From Lantana camara (lineage: Eukaryota > Streptophyta > Magnoliopsida > Lamiales > Verbenaceae): a stretch of 64,000 nucleotides of DNA. Position numbers and translations under genes: made by a program. Below are positions 1-12,500 of the stretch, in pieces (within the stretch, counting starts at the first letter, position 1; every line of letters begins with the position of its first letter). The stretch lies in contig CM074865.1 of the NCBI GenBank assembly GCA_037501455.1, positions 83,650,501-83,714,500 of the forward strand. Reading direction: 5' to 3'. Under the pieces are notes generated by a model, which was given only the letters and a program-made list of their open reading frames with translations, ran no database searches and was not told where the DNA came from.

Positions 1-2135
1 GGTCAAAATTTCAAATTCAATTCTATGGAGTATTTGGACGAATTTGACCACTCTAACCACCCATTTCACTTATTTATGAACGATCATGCTTAGTTTTTCC
101 ATGTGTGATAAGATATACACGAGTTTCTGGACTCATCAAAAATTGAAAAAGCTGTAAGGGGGACCCGTTTTGACTCTGGTCAAAATTTCAAATACATTTG
201 TATGGAGTATTTGGACGAATATCACCACTCTAACCACCCTTTTAACTTATTTATGAACGATCATATGTATTTTTTCCAAATGTTATAAGATATACAAGAG
301 TTTCTGGAGTCATCAAAAAATTGAAAAAGCTGTAAGGGTGACCCCTTTTGACTCAGGCCAAAATTTCAAATTCATTTCTATGGAGTATGTGGACGAATAT
401 GAACACTCTAACCAGCCATTTCACTTACCTATGAACGATTATGCATTGTTTTTCCATGTGTGATAAGATATACACGAGTTTCTGGACTCATCAAATGTTT
501 GAAAAAGCTGTAAGGGGGACTCCTTTTGACTCTGGGCAAAATTTCAAATTCATTTCTATTGTGCATTTGGATGAATATGACCACTCTAACCACCTATTTC
601 ATATTATTTATGAATGATCAATCATAGTTTTTCCATTTGTGATAAGATATATACGAGTTTTTGGACTCATCAAAAAATTGAAAAAGGTGTAAGGGGGACC
701 CCTTTTGGCTTTGGCCAAAGTGTCAAATTCATTTCTATGGAGTTTATGAACGAATATGATCACTGGAACCACTCATTTCACTTTTTAATGAACGATCATG
801 CATAGTTTTTTTATTGTGTGATAAGATAGACACGAGTTTCTGGACTCATCAAAATATTGAAAAAGCTGTAAGGGGGACCCCTTTTGACTCTGGCAAAAAT
901 TTCAAATTCATTTCTATAGAGTATTTGGACAAATTTGACCACTCTAACCACCCATTTCACTTATTTATGAATGATCATGCTTAGTTTTTCCATGTGTGCT
1001 AAGATAGACACGAGTTTCTGGACTCATCAAAATATTGAAAAAGCTGTAAGGGGGACCCCTTTTGACTCTGGTCAAAATTCCAAATTCATTTCTATGGAGT
1101 ATTTGGAAGAATTTTGCCGCTCTAACCACCCATTTCACTTATTTATGAACGATCATACATAGTTTTTCCCTGTGTGATAAGATATACACGAGTTTCTGGG
1201 CTCATCAAAAATTGAAAAAGCTGTAAGGGGGACCCCTTTTGACTCTGGCCCAAATTTCAAAATCATTTCAATGGAGTATTTGAACGAATATGACCACTCT
1301 AACCACCCTTTTCACTTATTTATGAACGATCATATATAGTTTTTCCTTATGTTATAAGATATACAAGAGTTTCTGGAGTCATCAAGAAATTGAAAAAGCT
1401 GTAAGGGGGACCCCTTTTGACTCTGGCCAAAATTTCAAATTCATTTCTATGGAGTATGTGGACGAATATGAACACTCTAACCAGCCATTTCACTTACTTA
1501 TGAACGATTATGCATAGTTTTTCCATGTGTGATAAGATATACACGAGTTTCTGGACTCATCAAATGTTTGAAAAAGCTGTAAGGGGGACTCCTTTTGACT
1601 CTGGGCAAAATTTCAAATTTATTTCTATTATGCATTTGGATGAATATGACCACTCTAACCACCTATTTCACTTGTTTATGAATGATAAATCATAGTTTTT
1701 CCATTTGTGATAAGATATATACGAGTCTTTGGACTTATCAAAAAATTGAAAAAGGTGTAAGGGGGACCTCTTTTGGCTTTGGCCAAAGTTTCAAATTCAT
1801 TTCTATGGAGTATATGGACGAATATGATCACTGGAACCACTCATTTCACTTTTTAATGAACGATCATGCATAGTTTTTCCATGTGTGATAAGATAGACAC
1901 GAGTTTCCGGACTCATCAAAATATTGAAAAAGCTGTAAGGGGGACCCCTTTTGACTCTGTTCAAAATTTCAAATTCATTTCTATGGAGTATTTGGAAGAA
2001 TTTGGCCACTCTAACCACCCATTTCACTTATTTATGAACGATCATACATAGTTTTTCCCTGTGTGATAAGATATACACGAGTTTCTGGACTCATCCAGAA
2101 ATTGAAAAAGCTGTAAGGGGGACCCTTTTGACTCT
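1..2135 (+). repeat. 12-mer HOR (2,135 bp), copy 1
   Basis: The first base of the window matches position 2136 and then 4271, so the period is 2,135 bp, or 12 monomers. Diagnostic variants recur at this offset: the ATCAATCATAG junction near 614 and 2749, the TTTATGAACG variant near 750 and 2880, the ATGTTTGAAAAAG monomers near 490 and 2630, and the TGTGCTAAGATAG monomer near 995 and 3131. Inside the unit, positions 442 and 1510, and 620 and 1688, pair at 1,068 bp. The 12-mer is therefore two diverged 6-mers. Confidence 0.9.
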
Positions 2136-4270
2136 GGTCAAAATTTCAAATTCAATTCTATTGAGTATTTGGACGAATTTGACCACTCTAACCACCCATT
2201 TCAGTTATTTATGAACGATCATGCATAGTTTTTCCATGTGTGATAAGATATACACGAGTTTCTGGACTCATCAAAAATTGAAAAAGCTGTAAGGGGGACC
2301 CGTTTTGACTCTGGTCAAAATTTCAAATACATTTGTATGGAGTATTTGGACGAATATCACCACTCTAACCACCCTTTTCACTTATTTATGAACGATCATA
2401 TGTATTTTTTCCAAATGTTATAAGATATACAAGAGTTTCTGGAGTCATCAAAAAATTGAAAAAGCTGTAAGGGTGACCCCTTTTGACTCAGGCCAAAATT
2501 TCAAATTCATTTCTATGGAGTATGTGGACGAATATGAACACTCTAACCAGCCATTTCACTTACCTATGAACGATTATGCATTGTTTTTCCATGTGTGATA
2601 AGATATACACGAGTTTCTAGACTCATCAAATGTTTGAAAAAGCTGTAAGGGGGACTCCTTTTGACTCTGGGCAAAATTTCAAATTTATTTCTATTGTGCA
2701 TTTGGATGAATATGACCACTCTAACCACCTATTTCATATTATTTATGAATGATCAATCATAGTTTTTCCATTTGTGATAAGATATATACGAGTTTTTGGA
2801 CTCATCAAAAAATTGAAAAAGGTGTAAGGGGGACCCCTTTTGGCTTTGGCCAAAGTGTCAAATTCATTTCTATGGAGTTTATGAACGAATATGATCACTG
2901 GAACCACTCATTTCAATTTTTAATGAACGATCATGCATAGTTTTTTTATTGTGTGATAAGATAGACACGAGTTTCTGGACTCATCAAAATATTGAAAAAG
3001 CTGTAAGGGGGACCCCTTTTGACTCTGGCAAAAATTTCAAATTCATTTCTATAGAGTATTTGGACAAATTTGACCACTCTAACCACCCATTTCACTTATT
3101 TATGAATGATCATGCTTAGTTTTTCCATGTGTGCTAAGATAGACACGAGTTTCTGGACTCATCAAAATATTGAAAAAGCTGTAAGGGGGACCCCTTTTGA
3201 CTCTGGTCAAAATTTCATATTCATTTCTATGGAGTATTTGGAAGAATTTGGCCGCTCTAACCACCCATTTCACTTATTTATGAACGATCATACATAGTTT
3301 TTCCCTGTGTGATAAGATATACACGAGTTTCTGGACTCATCAAAAATTGAAAAAGCTGTAAGGGAGACCCCTTTTGACTCTGGCCCAAATTTCAAAATCA
3401 TTTCTATGGAGTATTTGAACGAATATGACCACTCTAACCACCCTTTTCACTTATTTATGAACGATCATATATAGTTTTTCCTTATGTTATAAGATATACA
3501 AGAGTTTCTGGAGTCATCAAGAAATTGAAAAAGCTGTAAGGGGGACCCCTTTTGACTCTGGCCAAAATTTCAAATTCATTTCTATGGAGTATGTGGACGA
3601 ATATGACCACTCTAACCAGCCATTTCACTTACTTATGAACGATTATGCATAGTTTTTCCATGTGTGATAAGATATACACGAGTTTCTGGACTCATCAAAT
3701 GTTTGAAAAAGCTGTAAGGGGGACTCCTTTTGACTCTGGGAAAAATTTCAAATTTATTTCTATTATGCATTTGGATGAATATGACCACTCTAACCACCTA
3801 TTTCACTTATTTATGAATGATAAATCATAGTTTTTCCATTTGTGATAAGATATATACGAGTCTTTGGACTTATCAAAAAATTGAAAAAGGTGTAAGGGGG
3901 ACCTCTTTTGGCTTTGGCCAAAGTTTCAAATTCATTTCTATGGAGTATATGGACGAATATGATCACTGGAACCACTCATTTCACTTTTTAATGAACGATC
4001 ATGCATAGTTTTTCCATGTGTGATAAGATAGACACGAGTTTCCGGACTCATCAAAATATTGAAAAAGCTGTAAGGGGGACCCCTTTTGACTCTGTTCAAA
4101 ATTTCAAATTCATTTCTATGGAGTATTTGGAAGAATTTGGCCACTCTAACCACCCATTTCACTTATTTATGAACGATCATACATAGTTTTTCCCTGTGTG
4201 ATAAGATATACACGAGTTTCTGGACTCATCAAGAAATTGAAAAAGCTGTAAGGGGGACCCTTTTGACTCT
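2136..4270 (+). repeat. 12-mer HOR (2,135 bp), copy 2
   Basis: Tandem copy of 1-2135 with scattered single-base differences. One example is CTCATCCAGAAATTG near 2092, which has AAGAAATTG in the next copy. The same order of monomer types is kept throughout. The near identity implies a recent event relative to the divergence between the two 6-mer halves. Confidence 0.9.
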
Positions 4271-4905
4271 GGTCAAAATTTCAAATTCAATTCTATTGAG
4301 TATTTGGACGAATTTGACCACTCTAACCACCCATTTCACTTATTTATGAACGATCATGCATAGTTTTTCCATGTGTGATAAGATATACACGAGTTTCTGG
4401 ACTCATCAAAAATTGAAAAAGCTGTAAGGGGGACCCGTTTTGACTCTGGTCAAAATTTCAAATACATTTCTATGGAGTATTTAGACGAATATGACCACTC
4501 TAACCACCCTTTTCACTTATTTACGAACGATCATATATAGTTTTTCCAAATGTTATAAGATATACAAGAGTTTCTGGAGTCATCAAAAAATTGAAAAAGC
4601 TGTAAGGGGGACCCCTTTTGACTCTGGCCAAAATTTCAAATTCATTTCTATGGAGTATGTGGACGAATATGAACACTCTAACCAGCCATTTCACTTACCT
4701 ATGAACGATTATGCATAGTTTTTCCATGTGTGATAATATATACACGAGTTTCTGGACTCATCAAATGTTTGAAAAAGCTGTAAGGGGGACTCCTTTTGAC
4801 TCTGGCAAAATTTCAAATTTATTTCTATTGTGCATTTGGATGAATATGACCACTCTAACCACCTATTTCATATTATTTATGAATGATCAATCATAGTTTT
4901 TCCAT
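4271..4905 (+). repeat. 12-mer HOR, partial copy 3
   Basis: This starts in exact register with 1 and 2136. It follows the same monomer order for about 3.5 monomers, through the CATATTATTTATGAATGATC variant near 4868. After about 4905 the sequence no longer follows position 635 of copy 1. It carries the GAGTCTTTGGAC variant and the TATATGGACGAA variant that belong to the other 6-mer half. The third copy is therefore truncated by a switch of register. Confidence 0.8.
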
Positions 4906-5251
4906 TTGTGATAAGATATATACGAGTCTTTGGACTCATCAACAAATTGAAAAAGGTGTAAGGGGACCTCCTTTGGCTTTGGCCATAGTTTCAAATTCAT
5001 TTCTATGGAGTATATGGACGAATATGATCACTGGAACAACTCATTTCACTTTTTAATGAACGATCATGCATAGTTTTTCCATGTGTGATAAGATAGACAT
5101 GAGTTTCTGGACTCATCAAAATATTGAAAAAGCTGTAAGGGGGACCCCTTTTGACTCTGGTCAAAATTTCAAATTCATTTCTATGGAGTATTTGGAAGAA
5201 TTTGACCACTCTAACCACCCATTTCACTTACTTATGAACGATCATGCATAG
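4906..5251 (+). repeat. Two monomers from the second 6-mer half, joined at a register switch
   Basis: These two monomers match 3841-4186 at an offset of 1,065 bp (six monomers), not the 2,135 bp offset used just upstream. This is the footprint expected of an in-register unequal exchange between the two 6-mer halves. Related monomers recur at 9.9-10.2 kb and 12.6-12.8 kb. Confidence 0.7.
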
Positions 5252-5400
5252 TTTTTCCATATGTGATAAGATATACACGAGTTTCAGGACTCATCAAAAA
5301 TTGAAAAAGCTGTAAGGGGGACCCGTTTTATATGGAGTATTTGGACGAATATGACCACTCCAACCACCTATTTCACTTATTTATGAACAATCGTGTATAG
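5252..5400 (+). repeat. Shortened monomer, 149 bp, internal 28 bp deletion
   Basis: The distance between the TAG landmarks at 5249-5251 and 5398-5400 is 149 bp instead of ~178. The sequence passes from GGGGGACCCGTTTTA directly to TATGGAGTATTTGG. It lacks the GACTCTGGCCAAAATTTC segment and what follows. A run of three T residues lies at both ends of the missing 28 bp, so the deletion has short microhomology. The other missing base is the usual A-tract length difference. Confidence 0.9.
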
Positions 5401-5959
5401 TTTTTCCATGTGTGATAAGATATACACGAGTTTCTGAACACATATAAAAATTGAAAAAGCTGTAAGGGGGACCCCTATTGACTCTGGCAAAAATTTCAAA
5501 TTCATTTTTATGGAGTATTTGGACCAATATGACCACTCTAACCATACATTTCACTTATTTATGAACGATCACACATAGTTTTTCCATGTGTGATAAGATA
5601 TTCACGAGTTTCGGGACTCATCAAAAAATTGAAAAAGCGGTAAGGGGACCCCTTTTGACTCTGGCCCAAATTTCAAATTCATTTCTATGGAGTATTTGAA
5701 CGAATATGACCACTCTAACCACCCTTTTCACTTATTTATGAACGATCATATATAGTTTTTCCATATGTTATAAGATATACAAGAGTTTCTGGACTCATCA
5801 AAAAATTGAAGAAGCTGTAAGGGGGACCCCTTTTGACTCAGGCAAAAATTTCAAATTCATTTCTATGGAGTATTTGGACGAATATGACCACTCTAACCAG
5901 CCATTTAAATTATTTAGGAACAACCTTGCATAGTTTTTCCATGTGTGATAAGATATACA
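5401..5959 (+). repeat. Three diverged monomers between HOR domains
   Basis: Full-length monomers (178, 177 and 178 bp between TAG landmarks) that do not belong to the flanking HORs. The first carries the unusual GAACACATATAAAAATTG and GACCCCTATTGACTC variants. These reappear at about 50.96-51.01 kb. The third ends with ATTATTTAGGAACAACC, a variant also found near 49.07, 49.7, 50.5, 58.0 and 61.7 kb. Confidence 0.85.
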
Positions 5960-7734
5960 CGAGTTTCTGGACTCATCAAAAAATTGAAAAAGCTGTAAGG
6001 GGGACCCCTTTTGACTCTGGCCAAAATTTCAAATTTATTTCTATTATGTATTTGGATGAATTCGACCACTCTAACCACCTATTTCACTTATTTATGAACG
6101 ATCATTCACTGGTTTTCCATGTGTGATAAGATATATACGAGCTTTTGATCTCATCAAAAAATTGAAAAAGCTGTAAGAGGGACCCTTTGACTCTGGTCAA
6201 AATTTCAAATTCATTTCTATGGAGTGTTTGGAAGAATTTGGCTACTCTATCCACCTATTTCCCTTATTTATGAACGATCATGCATAGTTTTTCCATGTGT
6301 GATAAGATATACACGAGTTTCTGGACTCATCCGAAATTGAAAATGTTGTACGGCGACCCGTTTTGACTCTGGCCAAAATTTCAAACTCATTTCTATGGAG
6401 TATGTGGACGAATATGACCACTCTAACCAGCCCTTTCACTTACTTATGAACGATAATGCATAGTTTTTCCATGTGTGATAAGATATACACTAGTTTCTGG
6501 ACTCATCAAATGTTTGAAAAAGCTGTAAAGGGGACCCCTTTTGACTCTGGCCCAAATTTCAAATTCATTTCTATGGAGTATTTTAACGAATATGACCACT
6601 CTAACCACCCTTTTCACTTATTTATGAACGATCATATATATTTTTTCCATATGTCATAAAATATACAAGAGTTTCTGGAGTCATCAAAAAATGGAAAAAG
6701 CTGTAAGGGGGACCCCTTTTGACTCTGGCCAAAATTTCAAATTTATTTCTATTATGTATTTGGATGAATTCGACCACTCTAACCACCTATTTCACTTATT
6801 TATGAACGATCATTCACTTTTTTTCCATGTGTGATAAGATATATACGAGTTTTTGATCTCATCAAAAAATTGAAAAAGTTGTAAGAGGGACCCCTTTTGA
6901 CTCTGGCCCAAATTTCAAATTCATTTCTATGGAGTATTTGAACGAATATGACCACTCTAACCACCCTTTTCACTTATTTATGAATGATCATATGTAGTTT
7001 TTCCATATGTTATAAGATATACAAGAGTTTCTGGAGTCATCAAAAAATTGAAAAAGCTGTAAGGGGGTACCCCTTTTGACTCTGGCAAAAATTTCAAATT
7101 CATTTCTATGGAGTATGTGGACGAATATGACCACTCTAACCAGCCATTTCACTTACTTATGAACGATCATGCATAGTTTTTCCATGTGTGATAAGATATA
7201 CACGAGTTTCTGGACTCATCAAATGTTTGAAAAAGCTGTAAGGGGGACTCCTTTTGACTCTGGGGAAAAATTCAAATTTATTTCTATTGTGCATTTGGAT
7301 GAATATGGCCACTCTAACCACCTACTTCACTTATTTATGAATGATAAATCATAGTTTTTCCATTTTTGAAAAGATATATACGAGTCGTTGGACTCATCAA
7401 AAAATTGAAAAAGGTGTAAGGGGACCTCCTTTGGCTTTGGCCAAAGTTTCAAATTCATTTCTATGGAGTATATGGACGAATATGATCACTGGAACCACTC
7501 ATTTCACTTTCTAATGAACGATCATGCATAGTTTTTCCATGTGTGATAAGATAGACACGAGTTTCTGGACTCATCAAAAATTGAAAAAGCTGTAAGGTGG
7601 ACCCGATTTGACTCTGGCCAAAATTTCAAATACATTTATATGGAGTATTTGGACGAATATGACCACTCTAACCACCCTTTTCACTTATTTATGAACGATC
7701 ATATATAGTTTTTCCATATGTTATAGGATATACA
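5960..7734 (+). repeat. 10-mer HOR (~1,775 bp), copy 1
   Basis: Matches 7735-9509 at an offset of 1,774-1,775 bp. Shared markers include GGCTACTCTATCCACC (near 6240 and 8010), GTTGTACGGCGACCCG (near 6350 and 8125), the short AACGATAATGCATAG junction (near 6450 and 8225) and TTTTTGAAAAGATATA (near 7365 and 9140). The left edge is set where 5960 and 7735 stop agreeing: the upstream monomers read GATAAGATATACACG and TTATAGGATATACATG. Confidence 0.85.
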
Positions 7735-9509
7735 TGAGTTTCTGGACTCATCAAAAAATTGAAAAAGCTGTAAGGGGGACCCCTTTTGACTCTGGCCAAA
7801 ATTTCAAATTTATTTCTATTATGTATTTGGATGAATTCGACCACTCTAACCACCTATTTCACTTATTTATGAACGATCATTCACTGGTTTTCCATGTGTG
7901 ATAAGATATATACGAGCTTTTGATCTCATCAAAAAATTGAAAAAGCTGTAAGAGGGACCCTTTGACTCTGGTCAAAATTTCAAATTCATTTCTATAGAGT
8001 GTTTGGAAGAATTTGGCTACTCTATCCACCTATTTCCCTTATTTATGAACGATCATGCATAGTTTTTCCATGTGTGATAAGATATACACGAGTTTCTGGA
8101 CTCATCCGAAATTGAAAATGTTGTACGGCGACCCGTTTTGACTCTGGCCAAAATTTCAAACTCATTTCTATGGAGTATGTGGACGAATATGACCACTCTA
8201 ACCAGCCCTTTCACTTACTTATGAACGATAATGCATAGTTTTTCCATGTGTGATAAGATATACACTAGTTTCTGGACTCATCAAATGTTTGAAAAAGCTG
8301 TAAAGGGGACCCCTTTTGACTCTGGCCCAAATTTCAAATTCATTTCTATGGAGTATTTTAACGAATATGACCACTCTAACCACCCTTTTCACTTATTTAT
8401 GAACGATCATATATATTTTTTCCATAGGTTATAAAATATACAAGAGTTTCTGGAGTCATCAAAAAATGGAAAAAGCTGTAAGGGGGACCCCTTTTGACTC
8501 TGGCCAAAATTTCAAATTTATTTCTATTATGTATTTGGATGAATTCGACCACTCTAACCACCTATTTCACTTATTTATGAACGATCATTCACTTTTTTCC
8601 ATGTGTGATAAGATATATACGAGTTTTTGATCTCATCAAAAAATTGAAAAAGCTGTAAGAGGGACCCCTTTTGACTCTGGCCCAAATTTCAAATTCATTT
8701 CTATGGAGTATTTGAACGAATATGACCACTCTAACCACTCTTTTCACTTATTTATGAAAGATCATATGTAGTTTTTCCATATGTTATAAGATATACAAGA
8801 GTTTCTGGAGTCATCAAAAAATTGAAAAAGCTGTAAGGGGGGACCCCTTTTGACTCGGGCAAAAATTTCAAATTCATTTCTATGGAGTATGTGGACGAAT
8901 ATGACCACTCTAACCAGCCATTTCACTTACTTATGAACGATCATGCATAGTTTTTCCATGTGTGATAAGATATACACGAGTTTCTGGACTCATCAAATGT
9001 TTGAAAAAGCTGTAAGGGGGACTCCTTTTGACTCTGGGGAAAAATTCAAATTTATTTCTATTGTGCATTTGGATGAATATGGCCACTCTGACCACCTACT
9101 TCACTTATTTATGAATGATAAATCATAGTTTTTCCATTTTTGAAAAGATATATACGAGTCTTTGGACTCATCAAAAAATTGAAAAAGGTGTAAGGGGACC
9201 TCCTTTGGCTTTGGCCAAAGTTTCAAATTCATTTCTATGGAGTATATGGACGAATATGATCACTGGAACCACTCATTTCACTTTCTAATGAACGATCATG
9301 CATAGTTTTTCCATGTGTGATAAGATAGACACGAGTTTCTGGACTCATCAAAAATTGAAAAAGCTGTAAGGTGGACCCGATTTGACTCTGGCCAAAATTT
9401 CAAATACATTTATATGGAGTATTTGGACGAATATGACCACTCTAACCACCCTTTTCACTTATTTATGAACGATCATATATAGTTTTTCCATATGTTATAA
9501 GATATACAA
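7735..9509 (+). repeat. 10-mer HOR (~1,775 bp), copy 2
   Basis: Tandem copy of 5960-7734. Differences are few: CCATAGGTTATAAAAT near 8423 where copy 1 has CCATATGTCATAAAAT, a two-T shortening near 8592, and CACTCTGACC near 9085. The match ends near 9510, where GTAATCAAAAAATTG and GCATTAAGG begin a different monomer. Confidence 0.85.
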
Positions 9510-12500
9510 GAGTTTCTGGAGTAATCAAAAAATTGAAAAAGCATTAAGGGGGAGCCCTTTTGACTCTGACAAAAATTTCAAATTCATTTCTATGGAGTAT
9601 GTGGACGAATATGAACACTCTAACCAGCCATTTCACTTATCTATGAACGATTATGCATAGTTTTTCCATGTGTGATAAGATATACACTAGTTTCTGGACT
9701 CATCAAATGTTTGAAAAAGCTATAAGGGGGACTCCTTTTGACTCTGGGCAAAATTTCAAATTTATTTCTATTGTGCATTTGGATGAATATGACCACTCTC
9801 ACCACCTATTTCATATTATTTATGCATGATCAATCATAGTTTTTCCATTTGTGATAAGATATATACGAGTCTTTGGACTCATCAAAAAATTGAAAAAGGT
9901 GTAAGGGGACCTCCTTTGGCTTTGGCCAAAGTTTCAAATTCTTTTCTATGGAGTATATGGACGAATATGATCACTGGAACCACTCATTTCACTTTCTAAT
10001 GAACGATCATGCATAGTTTTTCCATGTGTGATAAGATAGACACGAGTTTCTGGACTCATCAAAATATTGAAAAAGCTGTAAGGGGAACCCCTTTTGACTC
10101 TGGACAAAATTTCAAATTCATTTCTATAGAGTATTTGGAAGAATTTGGCCACTCTAACCACCCATTTCACTTATTTATGAACGATCATGCATAGTTTTTC
10201 CCTGCGTGATAAGATATACACGAGTTTCTGGACTCATCAAAAAATTGAAAAAGCTGTAAGGGGGACCCTTTTGACTTTGGTCAAAATTTCAAATTCAATT
10301 CTATGGAGTATTTGGACGAATTTGACCACTCTAACCACCCATTTCACTTATTTATGAACGATCATGCATAGTTTTTCCATGTGTGATAAGATATACACGA
10401 GTTTCTGGACTCATCAAAAATTGAAAAAGCTGTAAGGGGGACCCGTTTTGACTCTGGCCAAATTTTCAAATACATTTATATGGAGTATTTGGACGAATAT
10501 GACCACTCTAACCACCTATTTCACTTATTTATGAACAATCGTGTATAGTTTTTCCATGTGTGATAAGATATACACGAGTTTCTGGACTCATCAATTGTTT
10601 GAAAAAGCTGTAAGGGGGACCTCTTTTGACTTTGGCCCAAATTTGAAATTCATTTCTATGGAGTATTTGAACGAATATGACCACTCTAACCACCCTTTTC
10701 ACTTATTTATGAACGATCATATATATTTTTTCCATATGTTATAAAATATACAAGAGTTTCTGGAGTCATCAAAAAATTGAAAAAGCTGTAAGGGGGACCC
10801 CTTTTGACTCTGGCCAAAATTTCAAATTTATTTCTATTATGTATTTGGATAAATTCGACCACTCTAACCACCTATTTCACTTATTTATGAACGATCATTC
10901 ACTATTTTTCCATGTGTGGTAAGATATATACGAGTTTTTGATCTCATCAAAAAATTGAAAAAGCTGTAAGAGGGACCCCTTTTGACTCTGGCCCAAATTT
11001 CAAATTCATTTATATGGAGTATTTGAACGAATATGACCACTCCAACCACCCTTTTCACTTATTTATGAATGATCATATATAGTTTTTCCATATGTTATAA
11101 GATATCCAAGAGTTTCTGGAGTCATCAAAAAATTGAAAAAGATGTAAGGGTGACCCCTTTTGACTCTGGCAAGAATTTCAAATTCATTTCTATGGAGTAT
11201 GTGGAATAATATGACCACTCTAACCAGCCATTTCACTTACTTATGAACGATCATGTATAGTTTTTCCATGAGTGATAAGATATACACGAGTTTCTGGACT
11301 CATCAAATGTTTGAAAAAGCTGTAAGGGGGACTCCTTTTGACTCTGGGCAAAATTTCAAATTTATTTCTATTGTGCATTTGGATGAATATGACCACTCTA
11401 ACCACCTATTTCACTTATTTATGAATGATAAATCATAGTTATTCCATTTTTGATAAGATATATACGAGTCTTTGGACTCATCAAAAAATTGAAAAAGGTG
11501 TAAGGGGGATCTCTTTTGGCTTTGGCCAAAGTTTCAAATTCATTTCTATGTAGTATATGGACGAATATGATCACTGGAACCACTCATTTCACTTTTTAAT
11601 AAACGATCATGCATAGTTTTTCCATTTGTGATAAGATAGACACGAGTTTCTGGACTCATCAAAATATTGAAAAAGTTGTAAGGGGGACCCCTTTTGACTC
11701 TGTTCAAAATTTCAAATTCATTTCTATGGAGTATGTGGAAGAATTGGGCCACTCTAACCACCCATTTCACTTATTTATGAACGATCATACATAGTTTTTC
11801 CCTGTGTGATAAAATATACACGAGTTTCTGGACTCATCAAAAAATTGAAAAAGCTGTAAGGGGGACCCTTTTGACTCTGGTCAAAATTTCAAATTAAATT
11901 CTATGGAGTATTTGGACGAATTTGACCACTCTAACCACCCATTTCACTTATTTATGAATGATCATGCATAGTTTTTCCATGTGTGATAAGATATACACGA
12001 GTTTCTGGACTCATCAAAAATTGAAAAAGCTGTAAGGGGGACCCGGTTTGACTCTGGCCAAAATTTCAAATACATTTATATGGAGTATTTGGACGAATAT
12101 GACCACTCTAACCACCCTTTTCACTTATTTATGAACGATCATATATAGTTTTTCCATATGTTATAAGATATACAAGAGTTTCTGGAGTTATCAAAAAATT
12201 GAAAAAGATGTAAGGGGGACCCCTTTTGACTCTGGCAAAAATTTCAAATTCATTTCTATGGAGTATGTGGACGAATATGAACACTCTAACCAGCTATTTC
12301 ACTTACCTATGAACGATTATGCAGAGTTTTTCCATGTGTGATAAGATATACACGAGTTTCTGGACTCATCAAATGTTTGAAAAAGCTGTAAGGGGGACTC
12401 CTTTTGACTCTGGGCAAAATTTCAAATTTATTTCTATTGTGCATTTGGACGAATATGACCACTCTAACCACCTATTTCATATTATTTATGAATGATCAAT

